Source: Carboxylicivirga sediminis
GTDB lineage: Bacteria; Bacteroidota; Bacteroidia; Bacteroidales; Marinilabiliaceae
Assembly: GCF_018156225.1 (NCBI RefSeq)
Contig: NZ_JAGTAR010000002.1
Location: forward strand, 186,001-250,000
DNA length: 64,000 nt
Direction of reading: 5' to 3'
In this document: one piece after another, positions 16,738 through 26,540 of the stretch
How the letters are laid out: every line of letters begins with the position of its first letter
How positions within the stretch are numbered: position 1 is the first letter of the stretch
Position numbers and translations under genes: made by a program
Notes under the pieces: model-generated
What the model saw: only the letters and a program-made list of their open reading frames with translations
What the model was told of the DNA's origin: nothing
Databases searched by the model: none

Positions 16738-17796
16738 CTATTGCATCATGGCTTTTTTAGGTGTTCTATCTATATTAAACAGCCCCCAGTGTTTTTCAGC
16801 ACCTAAGGGGTTATCAGGGTTTCCTTTCCAGTCTTCATCAAAAGCCTCAAAAAAGAAAGTGGTTATATTCATTTCTTTTGCCCAGTTCATTAGCTCGTTG
16901 TAATAGCGCAACTGCTTTTCTTCGCTGGCACGTTCACCAAATTCTGAGGCCACAGAAGCCCAGCCGGCCTCACTGATGACAATCCTACAATTTGGCAGTG
17001 CCTGTCGCACTTTTTCTACATTAGCAATCGAATAGGACAATGCTTCATCAATATCTTTTCCTTCCCATACCGGGTATAAATGAATGGAAATAAAATCAAG
17101 CTCACGAGCTAATTGTTGACCCTTTGCCGCCCACCATTCATAGTTTTCGGCTACTGTAACGGGTTGTTTTACGGCCGCTTTCACTTTTTGGCAATAGGCA
17201 ATAATGGAATCTGTTTCCACCAGATGATCATTCCAGTCTACTAAAGCTTCGTTGCCCACATTAACGGCCGCCACAATGCTTGGATATTGGTTAGCCAGTT
17301 GGATGCCCCGCTCAATTTCCTGTTGGTTATCCAGCCTGTTTTTAGTCAACACCTCATCGGCAATAGGTTCTGTCAGCCATGAACAGCCCTCATGGTTGCT
17401 CAGTTCGGCTTTTAGCCATATGCCCAGCATGACTTTGACAGGTAGTGAATGCTCTTTAATTATTCGGAGCACAGTCGCAGAATTCTCCTGTGAATCATAC
17501 ACGCGAATCAGGTTAAAAAGAGAGTCCTTGCTGATTATCTGTAAATCCTCCAGTATCTGTTTATCGGTCGGCCAAACCGCACCATCACCTCTATCAGGAT
17601 GCTGTCCTGTTCTGAAACCGGAATAGCAAACAGCCCTGTGGGTGCCTGCCAGCAAGTCACTTGGTTGTTGCAGAACCGCTGGTGTTTCTTTTACAGGCGA
17701 CTCCTGCTCTTCTGCTATATCCCTTTGAATTTTACACCCTACAACACTGAACATCAGGGCACTGATTAAAACAACTGCTTTTATACGATTCATCAT
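16738..17796 (-). CDS. GH17 beta-1,3-glucanase lipoprotein
   Basis: Family 17 endo-1,3-beta-glucanase-type TIM barrel, 352 residues from the ATG at 17796; a second ATG follows at 17793. The frame extends to 17814 only through a TTG. The signal peptide ends in lipobox SVVGC, so the enzyme is a lipoprotein. The acid/base Glu is in NVGNEALVDW and the nucleophile Glu in VISEAGWAS; both are intact. HLYPVWEGKDIDEAL is shared with the next GH17 gene, so the two are paralogs. It starts 14 bases after the stop of the neighbouring GH17. It is the only one of the three GH17 enzymes here with an export signal. Confidence 0.9.
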   Translation of the reverse strand: MMNRIKAVVLISALMFSVVGCKIQRDIAEEQESPVKETPAVLQQPSDLLAGTHRAVCYSGFRTGQHPDRGDGAVWPTDKQILEDLQIISKDSLFNLIRVYDSQENSATVLRIIKEHSLPVKVMLGIWLKAELSNHEGCSWLTEPIADEVLTKNRLDNQQEIERGIQLANQYPSIVAAVNVGNEALVDWNDHLVETDSIIAYCQKVKAAVKQPVTVAENYEWWAAKGQQLARELDFISIHLYPVWEGKDIDEALSYSIANVEKVRQALPNCRIVISEAGWASVASEFGERASEEKQLRYYNELMNWAKEMNITTFFFEAFDEDWKGNPDNPLGAEKHWGLFNIDRTPKKAMMQ

Positions 17797-17810
17797 GTGT
17801 TTAAATTTTC

Positions 17811-18770
17811 TCAAACTCTAGATTTTTTCATTTCTATTAATTCGGGATATAGTTCCTGCATCACTTTCTTTGGCTTTCTATCGACAGTGAATAATCCCCA
17901 ATGTTTCTCAGGCTCCATGGGTTCTGGCGAGCCTTTCCATGGCTCATCGAAAGCTTCAAAAACAAAGGTCATTACTTCCTCCTGCTCACTCCAGTTCACC
18001 AAATCATTATAATACACCTCTTGTAACTCTTCACTCACATTCCAGGGCTCAATACCTCTCCCATTTGAATTAGTAGCCCAGCCAGCCTCGGTTATCACAA
18101 CAGGTTTGTGTGGATATTTTTCGGCCACGCCATTGTAATTCTGACGGGTATATTCCAGGGCCTCATGTATGTTTTTATACTCCCACACCGGATATGTGTG
18201 GATGGAAATAAAATCCACTTCTTCGGCCAGTGCCTTAAGTTTGCTATGCCATGGCAGATAATTCTCACAAAATGTTACAGGCTGGCGGGCTCCTTTCTTC
18301 ACCATTCGCACATAATCAATCACTGAATCAACCGACACATAATGGTCGGTCCAATCCACCGTTGCCTCATTGCCAACCGAAAGCGAAAAGATGATATCAG
18401 GATACTGATTGGCCTGCGTGATGAGCTTCTCAATCTGTTTTACATTTCTTACCTTATTCTCTTTGAGTTGTTCCTCGGCATATATACCTCCCCAGGGACA
18501 CCCATGGTTATTGACTTCTGCACCTATATAAGCTCCCAGCATCACCTGAAAGTCCAGTTTCTCTGTACGAATCACATCCAGCACCAAGTCTGTTTGTTTA
18601 TCGCAATCGTACAAACGCAGGTACTTCCAGTTTTTAGAAAGAATCAGTAAATCCTCCTTTACCTGGTCATAATCTGGAAACACACCTGTATCCGGGCTTT
18701 GCCCATGACGAAAGCCCGAATAGCAAATGGCATTCCCCGATTTAATATTTATTAATTCACTTAATTTCAT
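17811..18770 (-). CDS. GH17 glucanase, probably cytoplasmic (1)
   Basis: Family 17 enzyme, 319 residues from the ATG at 18770. An SD-like GGAAGAGAG lies just upstream on the - strand, inside the longer TTG-started frame, which favours this start. There is no signal peptide. The acid/base is in SVGNEATVDW and the nucleophile in VITEAGWAT. SIHTYPVWEYKNIHEAL parallels the lipoprotein paralog. Missing export and the neighbouring cytoplasmic phosphorylase suggest that it acts on imported beta-1,3-gluco-oligosaccharides. Some GH17 enzymes of this size act as exo-enzymes or transglycosidases rather than endo-glucanases, so the exact action is open. Confidence 0.88.
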   Translation of the reverse strand: MKLSELINIKSGNAICYSGFRHGQSPDTGVFPDYDQVKEDLLILSKNWKYLRLYDCDKQTDLVLDVIRTEKLDFQVMLGAYIGAEVNNHGCPWGGIYAEEQLKENKVRNVKQIEKLITQANQYPDIIFSLSVGNEATVDWTDHYVSVDSVIDYVRMVKKGARQPVTFCENYLPWHSKLKALAEEVDFISIHTYPVWEYKNIHEALEYTRQNYNGVAEKYPHKPVVITEAGWATNSNGRGIEPWNVSEELQEVYYNDLVNWSEQEEVMTFVFEAFDEPWKGSPEPMEPEKHWGLFTVDRKPKKVMQELYPELIEMKKSRV

Positions 18771-18798
18771 TTCGCTCTCTTCCAATCCCCCAAATGAC

Positions 18799-19686
18799 TT
18801 ACTTATATTTTAGTTGCTCATGCTTATCCCACAGTCCCCAGTAAGCTCCTACATCACCTTCGGTACCCGTTTTCCAGCTTTCATCAAATGAAGAGAAATA
18901 AAACATGTCGATATCGTCTTCGCGCGACCACTTTTGCGCATCGATGAAATACTTAAGCGCATTTTGCTCTGATGGCTGTGCCCCATGAAAAGGCATTCCT
19001 TTGCTTGGCCAGCCGGTTTCTGTGATTATCACTTTTTTGCCGTTGGCTGCCTTCACAGCCCTTCTGTACATATCTTTCATATAGAGCAAGGAATACTCCA
19101 GGCTACATCCTTCCCAGAATGGGTAACAATTGGCCAGAATCACATCGCATGCTGCTGTAATAGCCGGACAGTTCTCAAACTCATAATATGCATCAACATA
19201 TCCAACCGGAATATCCTTCACACTGCCTTTTACCTGGTTAATGTGAAATAGCAGCTCCTCTTCTGTTAGATCTTTGCGATACAACACTTCGTTACCAACA
19301 GCAATCACATCGGCATAACCATTGTGTGCCAATTCAATTAATCCCTCTATTTCCTGTTGGTTAATTGCTTTGTCTTTGCCCAACCATGCACCAACCAGGG
19401 TTTTAATTCCCATTTCCTTGGCAATCACTGCAATCAGCTCATTGCCCTCGGTGCACGAAAAGGTTCTGACCCACTTAATGTAAGGACGAATGATGCTTAA
19501 GCGTCTTCTGACCTGCTCCTCATTCAGTTGGTCACCTGGCTTTTGCCCTTCTGCATATGGACTGATGCATAAACCATGCAGGCCACCTTTTAACACATTC
19601 TGAAAAAGATTAATTAACTCATCATAAGACATCGCAGAAATATTAACTCCTACTAATGACATGACATATTCGTTCCTTACTGACAT
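18799..19686 (-). CDS. GH17-like glucanase, probably cytoplasmic (2)
   Basis: Divergent family 17 protein, 295 residues, start ATG at 19686. There is no signal peptide. The TIM barrel begins near GLCISPYAEGQKPGD. The acid/base Glu lies in AVGNEVLYR and the nucleophile in IITETGWPS, both present. NCYPFWEG replaces the HLYPVWEG/HTYPVWEY of its paralogs, and the sequence is clearly further from them than they are from each other. It lies directly after the hairpin behind the phosphorylase gene and 28 bases before the next GH17. Likely acts on imported glucan fragments. The more SPYAEGQ-like N-terminus resembles the yeast/plant-like GH17 branch, so chain-length preference may differ. Confidence 0.86.
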   Translation of the reverse strand: MSVRNEYVMSLVGVNISAMSYDELINLFQNVLKGGLHGLCISPYAEGQKPGDQLNEEQVRRRLSIIRPYIKWVRTFSCTEGNELIAVIAKEMGIKTLVGAWLGKDKAINQQEIEGLIELAHNGYADVIAVGNEVLYRKDLTEEELLFHINQVKGSVKDIPVGYVDAYYEFENCPAITAACDVILANCYPFWEGCSLEYSLLYMKDMYRRAVKAANGKKVIITETGWPSKGMPFHGAQPSEQNALKYFIDAQKWSREDDIDMFYFSSFDESWKTGTEGDVGAYWGLWDKHEQLKYK

Positions 19687-19714
19687 AGATTTGATCTGAC
19701 TAATTATTAAAATA

Positions 19715-19740
19715 GCCTGACTACCCGCAAGTAGCCAGGC
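19715..19740 (-). terminator. Intercistronic hairpin after the phosphorylase gene
   Basis: GCCTGACTAC (19715-19724) and GTAGCCAGGC (19731-19740) form a 10-bp stem with one G-T/A-C mismatch and a 6-base loop. On the - strand it is followed by TATTTTAATAAT. It lies between the phosphorylase stop and the first GH17. It may be a partial terminator or protect the upstream message end. Confidence 0.6.
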
Positions 19741-19748
19741 GAACTCAT

Positions 19749-22700
19749 TTATTTAAACTTTACCTGTATCGATTTAACCTGGGTGCTGCGGTTAAAAATC
19801 ATTGCAGACATCTCAGCATTGATGGTATGACCATTGAATTGTTTATGTTCACCATCAACCATTGTAATCAGCACCTCATTAGCCTGGCCTTTTGAATAAA
19901 CTACCGGTATTTTGCAAATGGTAAAACCAAGTTGACCAGCTTCCAGACTAATTTGCTCCTGACTGTGCTTTGTATCAAAATAGTTAAACACTTCAGGTGT
20001 TGGCAACAACTCTTCCATGTTAAACAAAGCTGTGTTAAAGGTGATTTGGCCATTTTCAACATGCACACCTAATTCTCCCATTCGGGTAATGACATCCTCT
20101 TTCACCTGGCCAGTCATACCTGGTTGCTTAACCCCGGCTCCTCCAGGTGTATGCGAATAAGCATCAGTTGGGAATGCACCATATAATTCAGGTGACTTAT
20201 TCAGTCCTATACCTGCTTTAATCTCATAATAATGGTCCTTCATTCGTCCCAATAAAGCTTCATCGGCATTGGCTTCTACCGCGGCAAAGTAATTCTCCTG
20301 AACGGCCAGCAATAGTTTTGATACCATGTGCCAATAGATACTTCCCAATCCTTCGTAACCATAGAATGTGCCGGAGCGTCCGGTGAATGACTGGTGGTCA
20401 AACATCTCTTCAAAAGTTGCCAGAACATCATCCTTGCATGCTTCAATTAATTCGCCATACTTTGCAACATCAAGGCTGTTCAGCACTTTGTTTAATTCAT
20501 CGGCATTGCGAATGGTACCATTGAAATGATAACCTCCAGTATTATCTTTTGATAAAACGCTGATATTCTTATCCGCCACCAGCTGTTGTAATAAGGCTGA
20601 ATTTTCAACCCTGGCCACCGGTATGTTATTTTTCTCAACAAAAAGAGGCAGCTGTCGGTCTGGATACAGAATATAGCTATATTGGTCTTCGCGGAATAAA
20701 GCACTTGCTTTTAGGGCATCCATTACACTCAGGCTTTCTTCAGCATTTAAATAGCCGGCACTTAACACGGCTACCTGGCCTTCGAGCATTTCGTAGAGGT
20801 AACGCACCGACACACCACCTTCATCAAAAGCGATCAGGTTATAAGCATGGTACAAACCATCGGCACGTTTATTGGCCCGGATGGATTGATCCATATAAGC
20901 CAGGGCAACATCCATAAACTGCTTCAGGTCACTTATATTAATGGTTGCCCTGTTTTCGCTAAACGACTGCGAATAAATCCTGTTTCGATAGGTTTCTCCG
21001 GCTTTTCCTAGCACATCTGCAAACTGCTTTCTTTCGGTGTTGCTGAATCCTTTTTCGGTCAGGCTTACATTCTCAACAAACAAGGTATTAATAGCATCCA
21101 GCAATTCTTTTACTTCTTCTGAAACTGTCAGCTCTTTATGAGTTGATGCTGCTAATTTATCAGACCAGAACTGTAGGAAGCGACGCATGTAATACAGTGT
21201 GACCATAGACACCCCATTACCAACCAAAGCATTATTGGCATCGTTCCATTCCGGACGCTGTGTATTTAACCAGATACCCGCTTCAGGAATAAAGTTGCTT
21301 AATTTAGCCAGCAAGGTCACCAGTACTTTCTCTGTCAGGTTAACCTGGTAAAGACCTCCGGCCTTATTTTCCAGCATGCGGGCATCAGCTCCCAGACCTT
21401 TGACCTTAGCTTTTATTTTATCGTTTAACTCGGCGTCAAATAAAATGGTATCCTGAGGATTAGCCACGATATCGGCATACGGCTTGATGCGATAAGGCAC
21501 ATTGGCGTAAACAAAAATGTCTTTACTCAATAGCTCATCCAGTTTTCCCGGGTGGTATTTCTCAGATAACTCCAATAATTTCTGAAGGTAGATAATCTGG
21601 TGATCGCCCCAGTAGCCGATGTAGGCCCATGGATCGTGCGGATCAGGACATTCCCAATCAATGCCTTCGCGTGTTATGCGATAAGGGTTATAACCATCAG
21701 GTGTTGAGGCATTCACAAACTTAGCAATCATACCTTCGATAAACTCGGGGTAAGACAAGCCCAGCGCTTCCCAGTTCTGGAAGATATCACGCCAGTTACC
21801 CTGATAGTTTAATTTAGGACTGCCATCTTCATTCTTAGCATCAATAGAAAATTGATTCCATGGACGACTCGGATCGCCATGACGGCGGCTAAATGTTAAT
21901 GGCAAATACTCGTATGCAAGGCGTATCAAATCAGCATTACCTGTTTGTTCTGCTGCATCAATCAATGCTTTGTATGTAAGCGTTTCAGGCAAGTTCGCCA
22001 TCCATTCGCCTGCAGTAGTAGCCACAAATTTGTTGTTCTGTTCAACATATAGCTTAAAATCAGCCATGCTTATATTGTAGCCATCATTAAAGATACCACC
22101 ACGCATCACATTAAACATGGTATTTGAAAAATGACGTGCACAACTTAACTCATCATTACCTAACTGCAGACCATCGGCACCAGCAACAATTTCGATTAAT
22201 TTTTTAGTACCCTGCTCAATGTCTTTCTGAATAAGAGCTTCAATGTTGTCTTCTGATTTAATCAGGTCGTTGAGGTTTGCTACATCACCGGCATCTTTAT
22301 TAATATCTGCAACGATGCTCCATTTCTGAGCTTCTTCGGGCTTTAATGACATTTCAGCTATAAGTAGATAAGAGCCTCGTGCAGCTCGTATATCACTTTC
22401 TGTACTAACAGCCTTACCTTGCTTAAACTGAGTAATCTGACGGCCTGAAAGCAACACCTTGTAATTATCTAATCCGTATGACCATACGGTTGTAGTCTTC
22501 AGTGACTCACTCGGCTCAGCTCTGTCCACCGGAATAGAACTTAGAGAAAACAATCCGAGCCCGGTTTCTTCAATCAATTCATTCTTTTTATAGGCATCCA
22601 GCAAGTTGCTGTATTCATTCTGAAAAGCATAATCCAGGCCATATGGCAGGATATTGCGGATACCATCCAGCACTTCCACTTTCAAAGTTGCAGCTCCTTC

Positions 22701-23201
22701 ATTTTGAATGGCTGACGTACGAACAAAACCAAATTGTTCACTATTGTTCCATTGGTATTTAAAGCTTAATCCAAGATCAAGATTAATTTCCTCGAAAATG
22801 ATTTTGTTGCCATAAATACTTTTGTAAATATTTCGGACCGTTTTGTATATATCTTTAGTGATACCTTCGAAAGGCTCCCATAAATACGTTTTGTTATCTT
22901 TCTCGACCAGAACAGCAGTGGCACTGCCTGTTATTCCCTTATAATCATGAATCTTATCATCCGTATAATATGGAAATAAAGCATTGTTACGATCTTTTCT
23001 TCCTGCAGACAATGAACCATTACTTGATAAGAACATCCAATGATCAGAATCGCTTACGATTGACATGAAAAAATCATCCATCTGATCATAGTTGCTAATC
23101 TTATAATACTTCTCATTTTCACAGACTACGAATTGTCCTTCTACTTTCTTTAAGCTTGCGTTTAAATTCGTATCCCCTAAATAGATCTCTCTCGTTTTCA
23201 T
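19749..23201 (-). CDS. Cytoplasmic beta-1,3-glucan phosphorylase (clan GH-Q, GH149/GH161 type)
   Basis: Very large protein of 1150 residues without a signal peptide. Length and architecture (N-terminal beta-sandwich, (alpha/alpha)6 barrel, C-terminal beta domains) fit the inverting phosphorylases of GH149 and GH161, relatives of the GH94 cellobiose phosphorylases. The proposed general acid is Asp654 in RPEWNDANNALVGNG, which lines up with the WNDG motif of GH94. PHDPWAYIGYWGDHQIIYLQ (about 515-535) lies in the barrel. The reaction would be beta-1,3-glucan(n) + phosphate giving alpha-glucose-1-phosphate + glucan(n-1), saving ATP. Its neighbours, an aldose-epimerase-like gene 25 bases upstream and three GH17 genes downstream, support this. 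GH149 versus GH161 cannot be settled by eye. Confidence 0.85.
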   Translation of the reverse strand: MKTREIYLGDTNLNASLKKVEGQFVVCENEKYYKISNYDQMDDFFMSIVSDSDHWMFLSSNGSLSAGRKDRNNALFPYYTDDKIHDYKGITGSATAVLVEKDNKTYLWEPFEGITKDIYKTVRNIYKSIYGNKIIFEEINLDLGLSFKYQWNNSEQFGFVRTSAIQNEGAATLKVEVLDGIRNILPYGLDYAFQNEYSNLLDAYKKNELIEETGLGLFSLSSIPVDRAEPSESLKTTTVWSYGLDNYKVLLSGRQITQFKQGKAVSTESDIRAARGSYLLIAEMSLKPEEAQKWSIVADINKDAGDVANLNDLIKSEDNIEALIQKDIEQGTKKLIEIVAGADGLQLGNDELSCARHFSNTMFNVMRGGIFNDGYNISMADFKLYVEQNNKFVATTAGEWMANLPETLTYKALIDAAEQTGNADLIRLAYEYLPLTFSRRHGDPSRPWNQFSIDAKNEDGSPKLNYQGNWRDIFQNWEALGLSYPEFIEGMIAKFVNASTPDGYNPYRITREGIDWECPDPHDPWAYIGYWGDHQIIYLQKLLELSEKYHPGKLDELLSKDIFVYANVPYRIKPYADIVANPQDTILFDAELNDKIKAKVKGLGADARMLENKAGGLYQVNLTEKVLVTLLAKLSNFIPEAGIWLNTQRPEWNDANNALVGNGVSMVTLYYMRRFLQFWSDKLAASTHKELTVSEEVKELLDAINTLFVENVSLTEKGFSNTERKQFADVLGKAGETYRNRIYSQSFSENRATINISDLKQFMDVALAYMDQSIRANKRADGLYHAYNLIAFDEGGVSVRYLYEMLEGQVAVLSAGYLNAEESLSVMDALKASALFREDQYSYILYPDRQLPLFVEKNNIPVARVENSALLQQLVADKNISVLSKDNTGGYHFNGTIRNADELNKVLNSLDVAKYGELIEACKDDVLATFEEMFDHQSFTGRSGTFYGYEGLGSIYWHMVSKLLLAVQENYFAAVEANADEALLGRMKDHYYEIKAGIGLNKSPELYGAFPTDAYSHTPGGAGVKQPGMTGQVKEDVITRMGELGVHVENGQITFNTALFNMEELLPTPEVFNYFDTKHSQEQISLEAGQLGFTICKIPVVYSKGQANEVLITMVDGEHKQFNGHTINAEMSAMIFNRSTQVKSIQVKFK

Positions 23202-23226
23202 TATAAAATAATTAGTCTATAGCGCT

Positions 23227-24099
23227 TTATATTTCTTTAATCTCGAAAACCCTTTGCCAACGCTCTGTTGCACCTGGCTGAAGGTTAATGTTTTTAAATA
23301 GCTCGGGACTAACCACATGTGCTCGTCCCCACAGATTGATTTTGCAGGGTTTAAAATCGGTTGATTCAGATATTGACAGGTTCAGTTGCTTATCGCTTAT
23401 ACACCAGTTCTGGCCACCATCTGATGGCTCGGCTATGTACTCGAAGAAAAAATCGGATTGAGGGGTTTGAGTAAATTGCAGGTACCCATTGGATGCGAGG
23501 ATACCTCCGGGATTTAATCCGGCATTAAACTGATTCATATCCACCCCAGTTCCAACACTTAAATGAATATCGTCAGACAAAAGTTTTTGACCTGGAGACA
23601 GGAAATTATGCACATATTCAGTTGTTTCAAAAACTTTCTCGCCTATATTTTGAAGCTGGTAGTCAATAATAAAACCATCGTTTTTGATGGTAAATGTTTT
23701 GTTCAGGGTAAAAGGGAAAGGTACCTGCCTGTTAATACACTGAAAAGTGACCGAATCATGATTATATTCAAAGGACATTTGGAAAGGCATAACAGGATAA
23801 TGGCCTGCAAAACTATAAGGTGTATCACTTTCCTTTTTAAGGTGTCCCACCCCAATTTTTGGGAATAATTCGCCAATGCCACATTCTGAATAGCCTATCG
23901 CCTCATCAATACCAAATTCGTTAAAAAAACCTTTTCCCTGTTGGTTGGCTGTACTATTTATCATTTCGGTGGTACACAAAGGCACTTCCTTCCACCACAT
24001 TTGAACTAACTTGCCGGTCCAGTCAAAGCGCGTTCCAAGGTAGTTTTCCCCAGGCTCCTCAAACAGCATCCTTATATGTCCTTTGGCTAATTCAATCAT
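23227..24099 (-). CDS. Aldose 1-epimerase-like protein
   Basis: Galactose-mutarotase-superfamily beta-sandwich protein, 290 residues from the ATG at 24099, with no signal peptide. An in-frame ATG exists at 24153, but the extra 18 codons would be encoded by a terminator-like hairpin (24113-24146), so the later start is much more likely. Visible features are GTRFDWTGKLVQMWW at the N-terminus, FNEFGIDEAIGY and ETTEYVHNFLSPG, where the conserved Glu and His residues of the family would lie. It may interconvert glucose anomers released by the cytoplasmic enzymes. It comes just before the phosphorylase gene (gap 25 bases). Specificity is not known. Confidence 0.78.
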   Translation of the reverse strand: MIELAKGHIRMLFEEPGENYLGTRFDWTGKLVQMWWKEVPLCTTEMINSTANQQGKGFFNEFGIDEAIGYSECGIGELFPKIGVGHLKKESDTPYSFAGHYPVMPFQMSFEYNHDSVTFQCINRQVPFPFTLNKTFTIKNDGFIIDYQLQNIGEKVFETTEYVHNFLSPGQKLLSDDIHLSVGTGVDMNQFNAGLNPGGILASNGYLQFTQTPQSDFFFEYIAEPSDGGQNWCISDKQLNLSISESTDFKPCKINLWGRAHVVSPELFKNINLQPGATERWQRVFEIKEI

Positions 24100-24112
24100 T
24101 AATAAGTTGATT

Positions 24113-24146
24113 AAAACTGGTGGTATAAGGCTATACCACCAGTTTT
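24113..24146 (-). terminator. Perfect 15-bp hairpin between GH3 and epimerase genes
   Basis: AAAACTGGTGGTATA (24113-24127) and TATACCACCAGTTTT (24132-24146) are perfect inverted repeats around the loop AGGC. On the - strand the stem runs out in TTTTAATC. It lies in a 159-base gap inside a same-strand gene series and is the strongest terminator-like structure within the locus. The remaining gap (24147-24258) holds no other clear signal. Confidence 0.85.
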
Positions 24147-24258
24147 CATTCATCCAGTTAATAAAGTCAGCAAAATTTTGTTTCCGACTGAGATTGCTCC
24201 CCTTGCTGCCTTACTATAATTGTCTCAAAAACTACACACTTATTCGCACACTTATTAT

Positions 24259-26514
24259 CTATTGTACGCTAAAGCTGGCTGATAACTCAGCATTTGAATC
24301 ACCTCCAACCCATAGCTGAAAATCACCTGGTTCAACCACTTTAGCCATGTCAATATTATGAAATGCTAAATCCAGAACTGCAATCTCAAGTGTAATGGTT
24401 GTTTTATCGCCAGACTCGATACTTACACGCTTAAATGCTTTCAATTCTTTCACTGGCCTTGATACACTTCCAACTAGGTCACGCACATATACCTGGGCTA
24501 TTTCATCACCAGCAATTTCTCCCGTATTTGCCAGCTCAAACGACACCTTGATAGTTTCATCTTTGCCATACACTTCCTTATCCAATTGCAGATTAGCATA
24601 TTCAAATGATGTGTAGGACAAACCATAACCAAACGGATAAAGCGGCGTGAATCCTGCATCGATGTAATGTGACTCATTGCCCAACGATGTTTGGGGCGCC
24701 TTTACAGGAATATCATACATCTGTGTCCATGAATGTGGATTGGCAGGACGACCGGTATTTTTATGATTGTAATGCATTGGTATTTGGCCAACTAATTTAG
24801 GGAAGGTAACCGGCAGCTTGCCCGATGGATTAGCCTTACCAAGCAATATATCGGCTAAAGCAGCGCCTCCCATTGTTCCGGGATGCCAGGCATAGATAAC
24901 GGCATCAGCGTATTCGCTAATTTCACCAATCGTCAATGGACGACCTGCCATTACCACTAGCACCAAAGGCTTGCCAGTTTGCTTCAAGGCCTTGATTAGC
25001 TCATTTTGAACACCCGGCAGATTGATATCGGCACGCGAATGGGCTTCACCCGAAAGGATCGATTCTTCACCGCCACAGAATACAATCACATCCGCTTTCT
25101 TTGCTTGCTCAATGGCCTTCTTAAATCCTTTTGTGTGTTGAGTACGACTAATAGCCATGCCATCGGCAAATAGCACCTGCTCGTCACCCATCTCTTGCTG
25201 TAAGGCCATCAGAGGTGTTACCGACAAGGTACTGTCGCCATCAAAAATCCAGGTACCTAACTGTTCGTAGGCCTGATTAGCCATTGGGCCAACTAGCGCG
25301 ATTTTTTGATTCTTCGCTATTGGTAATATTTTCTCCGTGTTCTTTAGTAAGACCATACTTTGTGTGGCCGCCTCTTTGGCTGCCTCCAGGTACTCAGGTT
25401 TGGCAAACTGATACTGATTATCCTCGGTTATATATGGGTTCTCAAACAAACCCATCTCAAACTTCACTCTTAATATTTCGCGCACAGCCTGGTTAATGGT
25501 GGCTTCACTCACCTGTCCTTCCTGTAGCAATTCGGCGATGTTATCAACATAAGTCGTTGAAGCCATTTCCATGTTGACACCAGCATTAATGGCACGCCTG
25601 GCTGCTTCCTTCTCATCAGCAGCAAAGCCGTGGTTAATCATCTCCCATGACGAAGCCCAGTCGCTCACTACAAAACCATCGAACTGCCATTTATCGCGCA
25701 ACACATCACGCATCAGGTAGGCATTACCGGTAGCCGGCACGCCATCAATATCATTAAAGCCCGACATAAACGTTCTGACACCTGCGTCAACAGCTGCTTT
25801 AAAAGGAGGTAAGTAAATATCGTGCAGTTCGCGCGGTGGTATTAATGTAGAGTTATAATCACGACCACCTTCGGCAGCGCCATAACCGGCAAAATGCTTG
25901 GCACAAGCAGTGATGCTGTTTGGGTTGGTTAAATCGTCTCCCTGAAAGCCTTTGATCATAGCGCCGCCTAATACCGATGTCAGGTAAGGATCTTCACCCA
26001 AGCTTTCGGCAATGCGTCCCCAGCGGGCATCTCTGCTTATATCAATCATGGGGGCAAAGGTCCATCGAACACCAGACGAAGCAGCTTCAGCAGCAGCTAT
26101 ACGGCATCCTTCGCGAATAATTTCAGGATTCCACGAAGCAGCTTGTCCCAAAGGGATTGGAAACACTGTTTTAAAACCATGAATAACATCACGGGCGATA
26201 ATCACCGGTATACCCAATCGACTCTCCTCAATAGAGATGCGCTGCATTTCATTGATGGCAGCTACATCTACCTCATTTAATATAGAACCAATGCGTCCTT
26301 CTTTCAGTGCTGTTTTAAGCTCTTCCGGAACAGTACCGCCGGCACCATTAATCTGGCACATTTGGCCAATCTTTTCTTCCAGCGTCATCTCATTAAGCAA
26401 GGCATCAACCCGGCTATCAATTGAAGATGATTTCGCTTGGTTATTATTTTGTTGACAGGCTCCCAGAATGAACACTGCAATTAACGTTAATATAATGTGT
26501 TGTAATACTTTCAT
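24259..26514 (-). CDS. GH3 beta-glucosidase lipoprotein (2)
   Basis: BglX-like family 3 enzyme, 751 residues, with lipobox LGAC at Cys20. It should remove terminal glucose from beta-1,3-gluco-oligosaccharides in the periplasm. The barrel carries AKHFAGYGAAEGGRDYN (about 205-221) and nucleophile Asp285 in FVVSDWASSW. A sandwich domain with GGEESILSGEAHSRADI contains the loop for the acid/base, and an fn3-like domain ends the protein (about 665-751). It follows a GH16 gene after 26 bases and ends before the 15-bp hairpin. It resembles the GH3 of the second locus (38623-40875) more than the 795-residue GH3. Confidence 0.94.
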   Translation of the reverse strand: MKVLQHIILTLIAVFILGACQQNNNQAKSSSIDSRVDALLNEMTLEEKIGQMCQINGAGGTVPEELKTALKEGRIGSILNEVDVAAINEMQRISIEESRLGIPVIIARDVIHGFKTVFPIPLGQAASWNPEIIREGCRIAAAEAASSGVRWTFAPMIDISRDARWGRIAESLGEDPYLTSVLGGAMIKGFQGDDLTNPNSITACAKHFAGYGAAEGGRDYNSTLIPPRELHDIYLPPFKAAVDAGVRTFMSGFNDIDGVPATGNAYLMRDVLRDKWQFDGFVVSDWASSWEMINHGFAADEKEAARRAINAGVNMEMASTTYVDNIAELLQEGQVSEATINQAVREILRVKFEMGLFENPYITEDNQYQFAKPEYLEAAKEAATQSMVLLKNTEKILPIAKNQKIALVGPMANQAYEQLGTWIFDGDSTLSVTPLMALQQEMGDEQVLFADGMAISRTQHTKGFKKAIEQAKKADVIVFCGGEESILSGEAHSRADINLPGVQNELIKALKQTGKPLVLVVMAGRPLTIGEISEYADAVIYAWHPGTMGGAALADILLGKANPSGKLPVTFPKLVGQIPMHYNHKNTGRPANPHSWTQMYDIPVKAPQTSLGNESHYIDAGFTPLYPFGYGLSYTSFEYANLQLDKEVYGKDETIKVSFELANTGEIAGDEIAQVYVRDLVGSVSRPVKELKAFKRVSIESGDKTTITLEIAVLDLAFHNIDMAKVVEPGDFQLWVGGDSNAELSASFSVQ

Positions 26515-26540
26515 TGCGCGAGTACTTTTTGGTTTAAAGC

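Noticed and set aside
24100-24153. Upstream ATG as the start of the epimerase-like gene
   Set aside because: The added codons are encoded by the perfect 15-bp hairpin that acts as a terminator for the gene before it.
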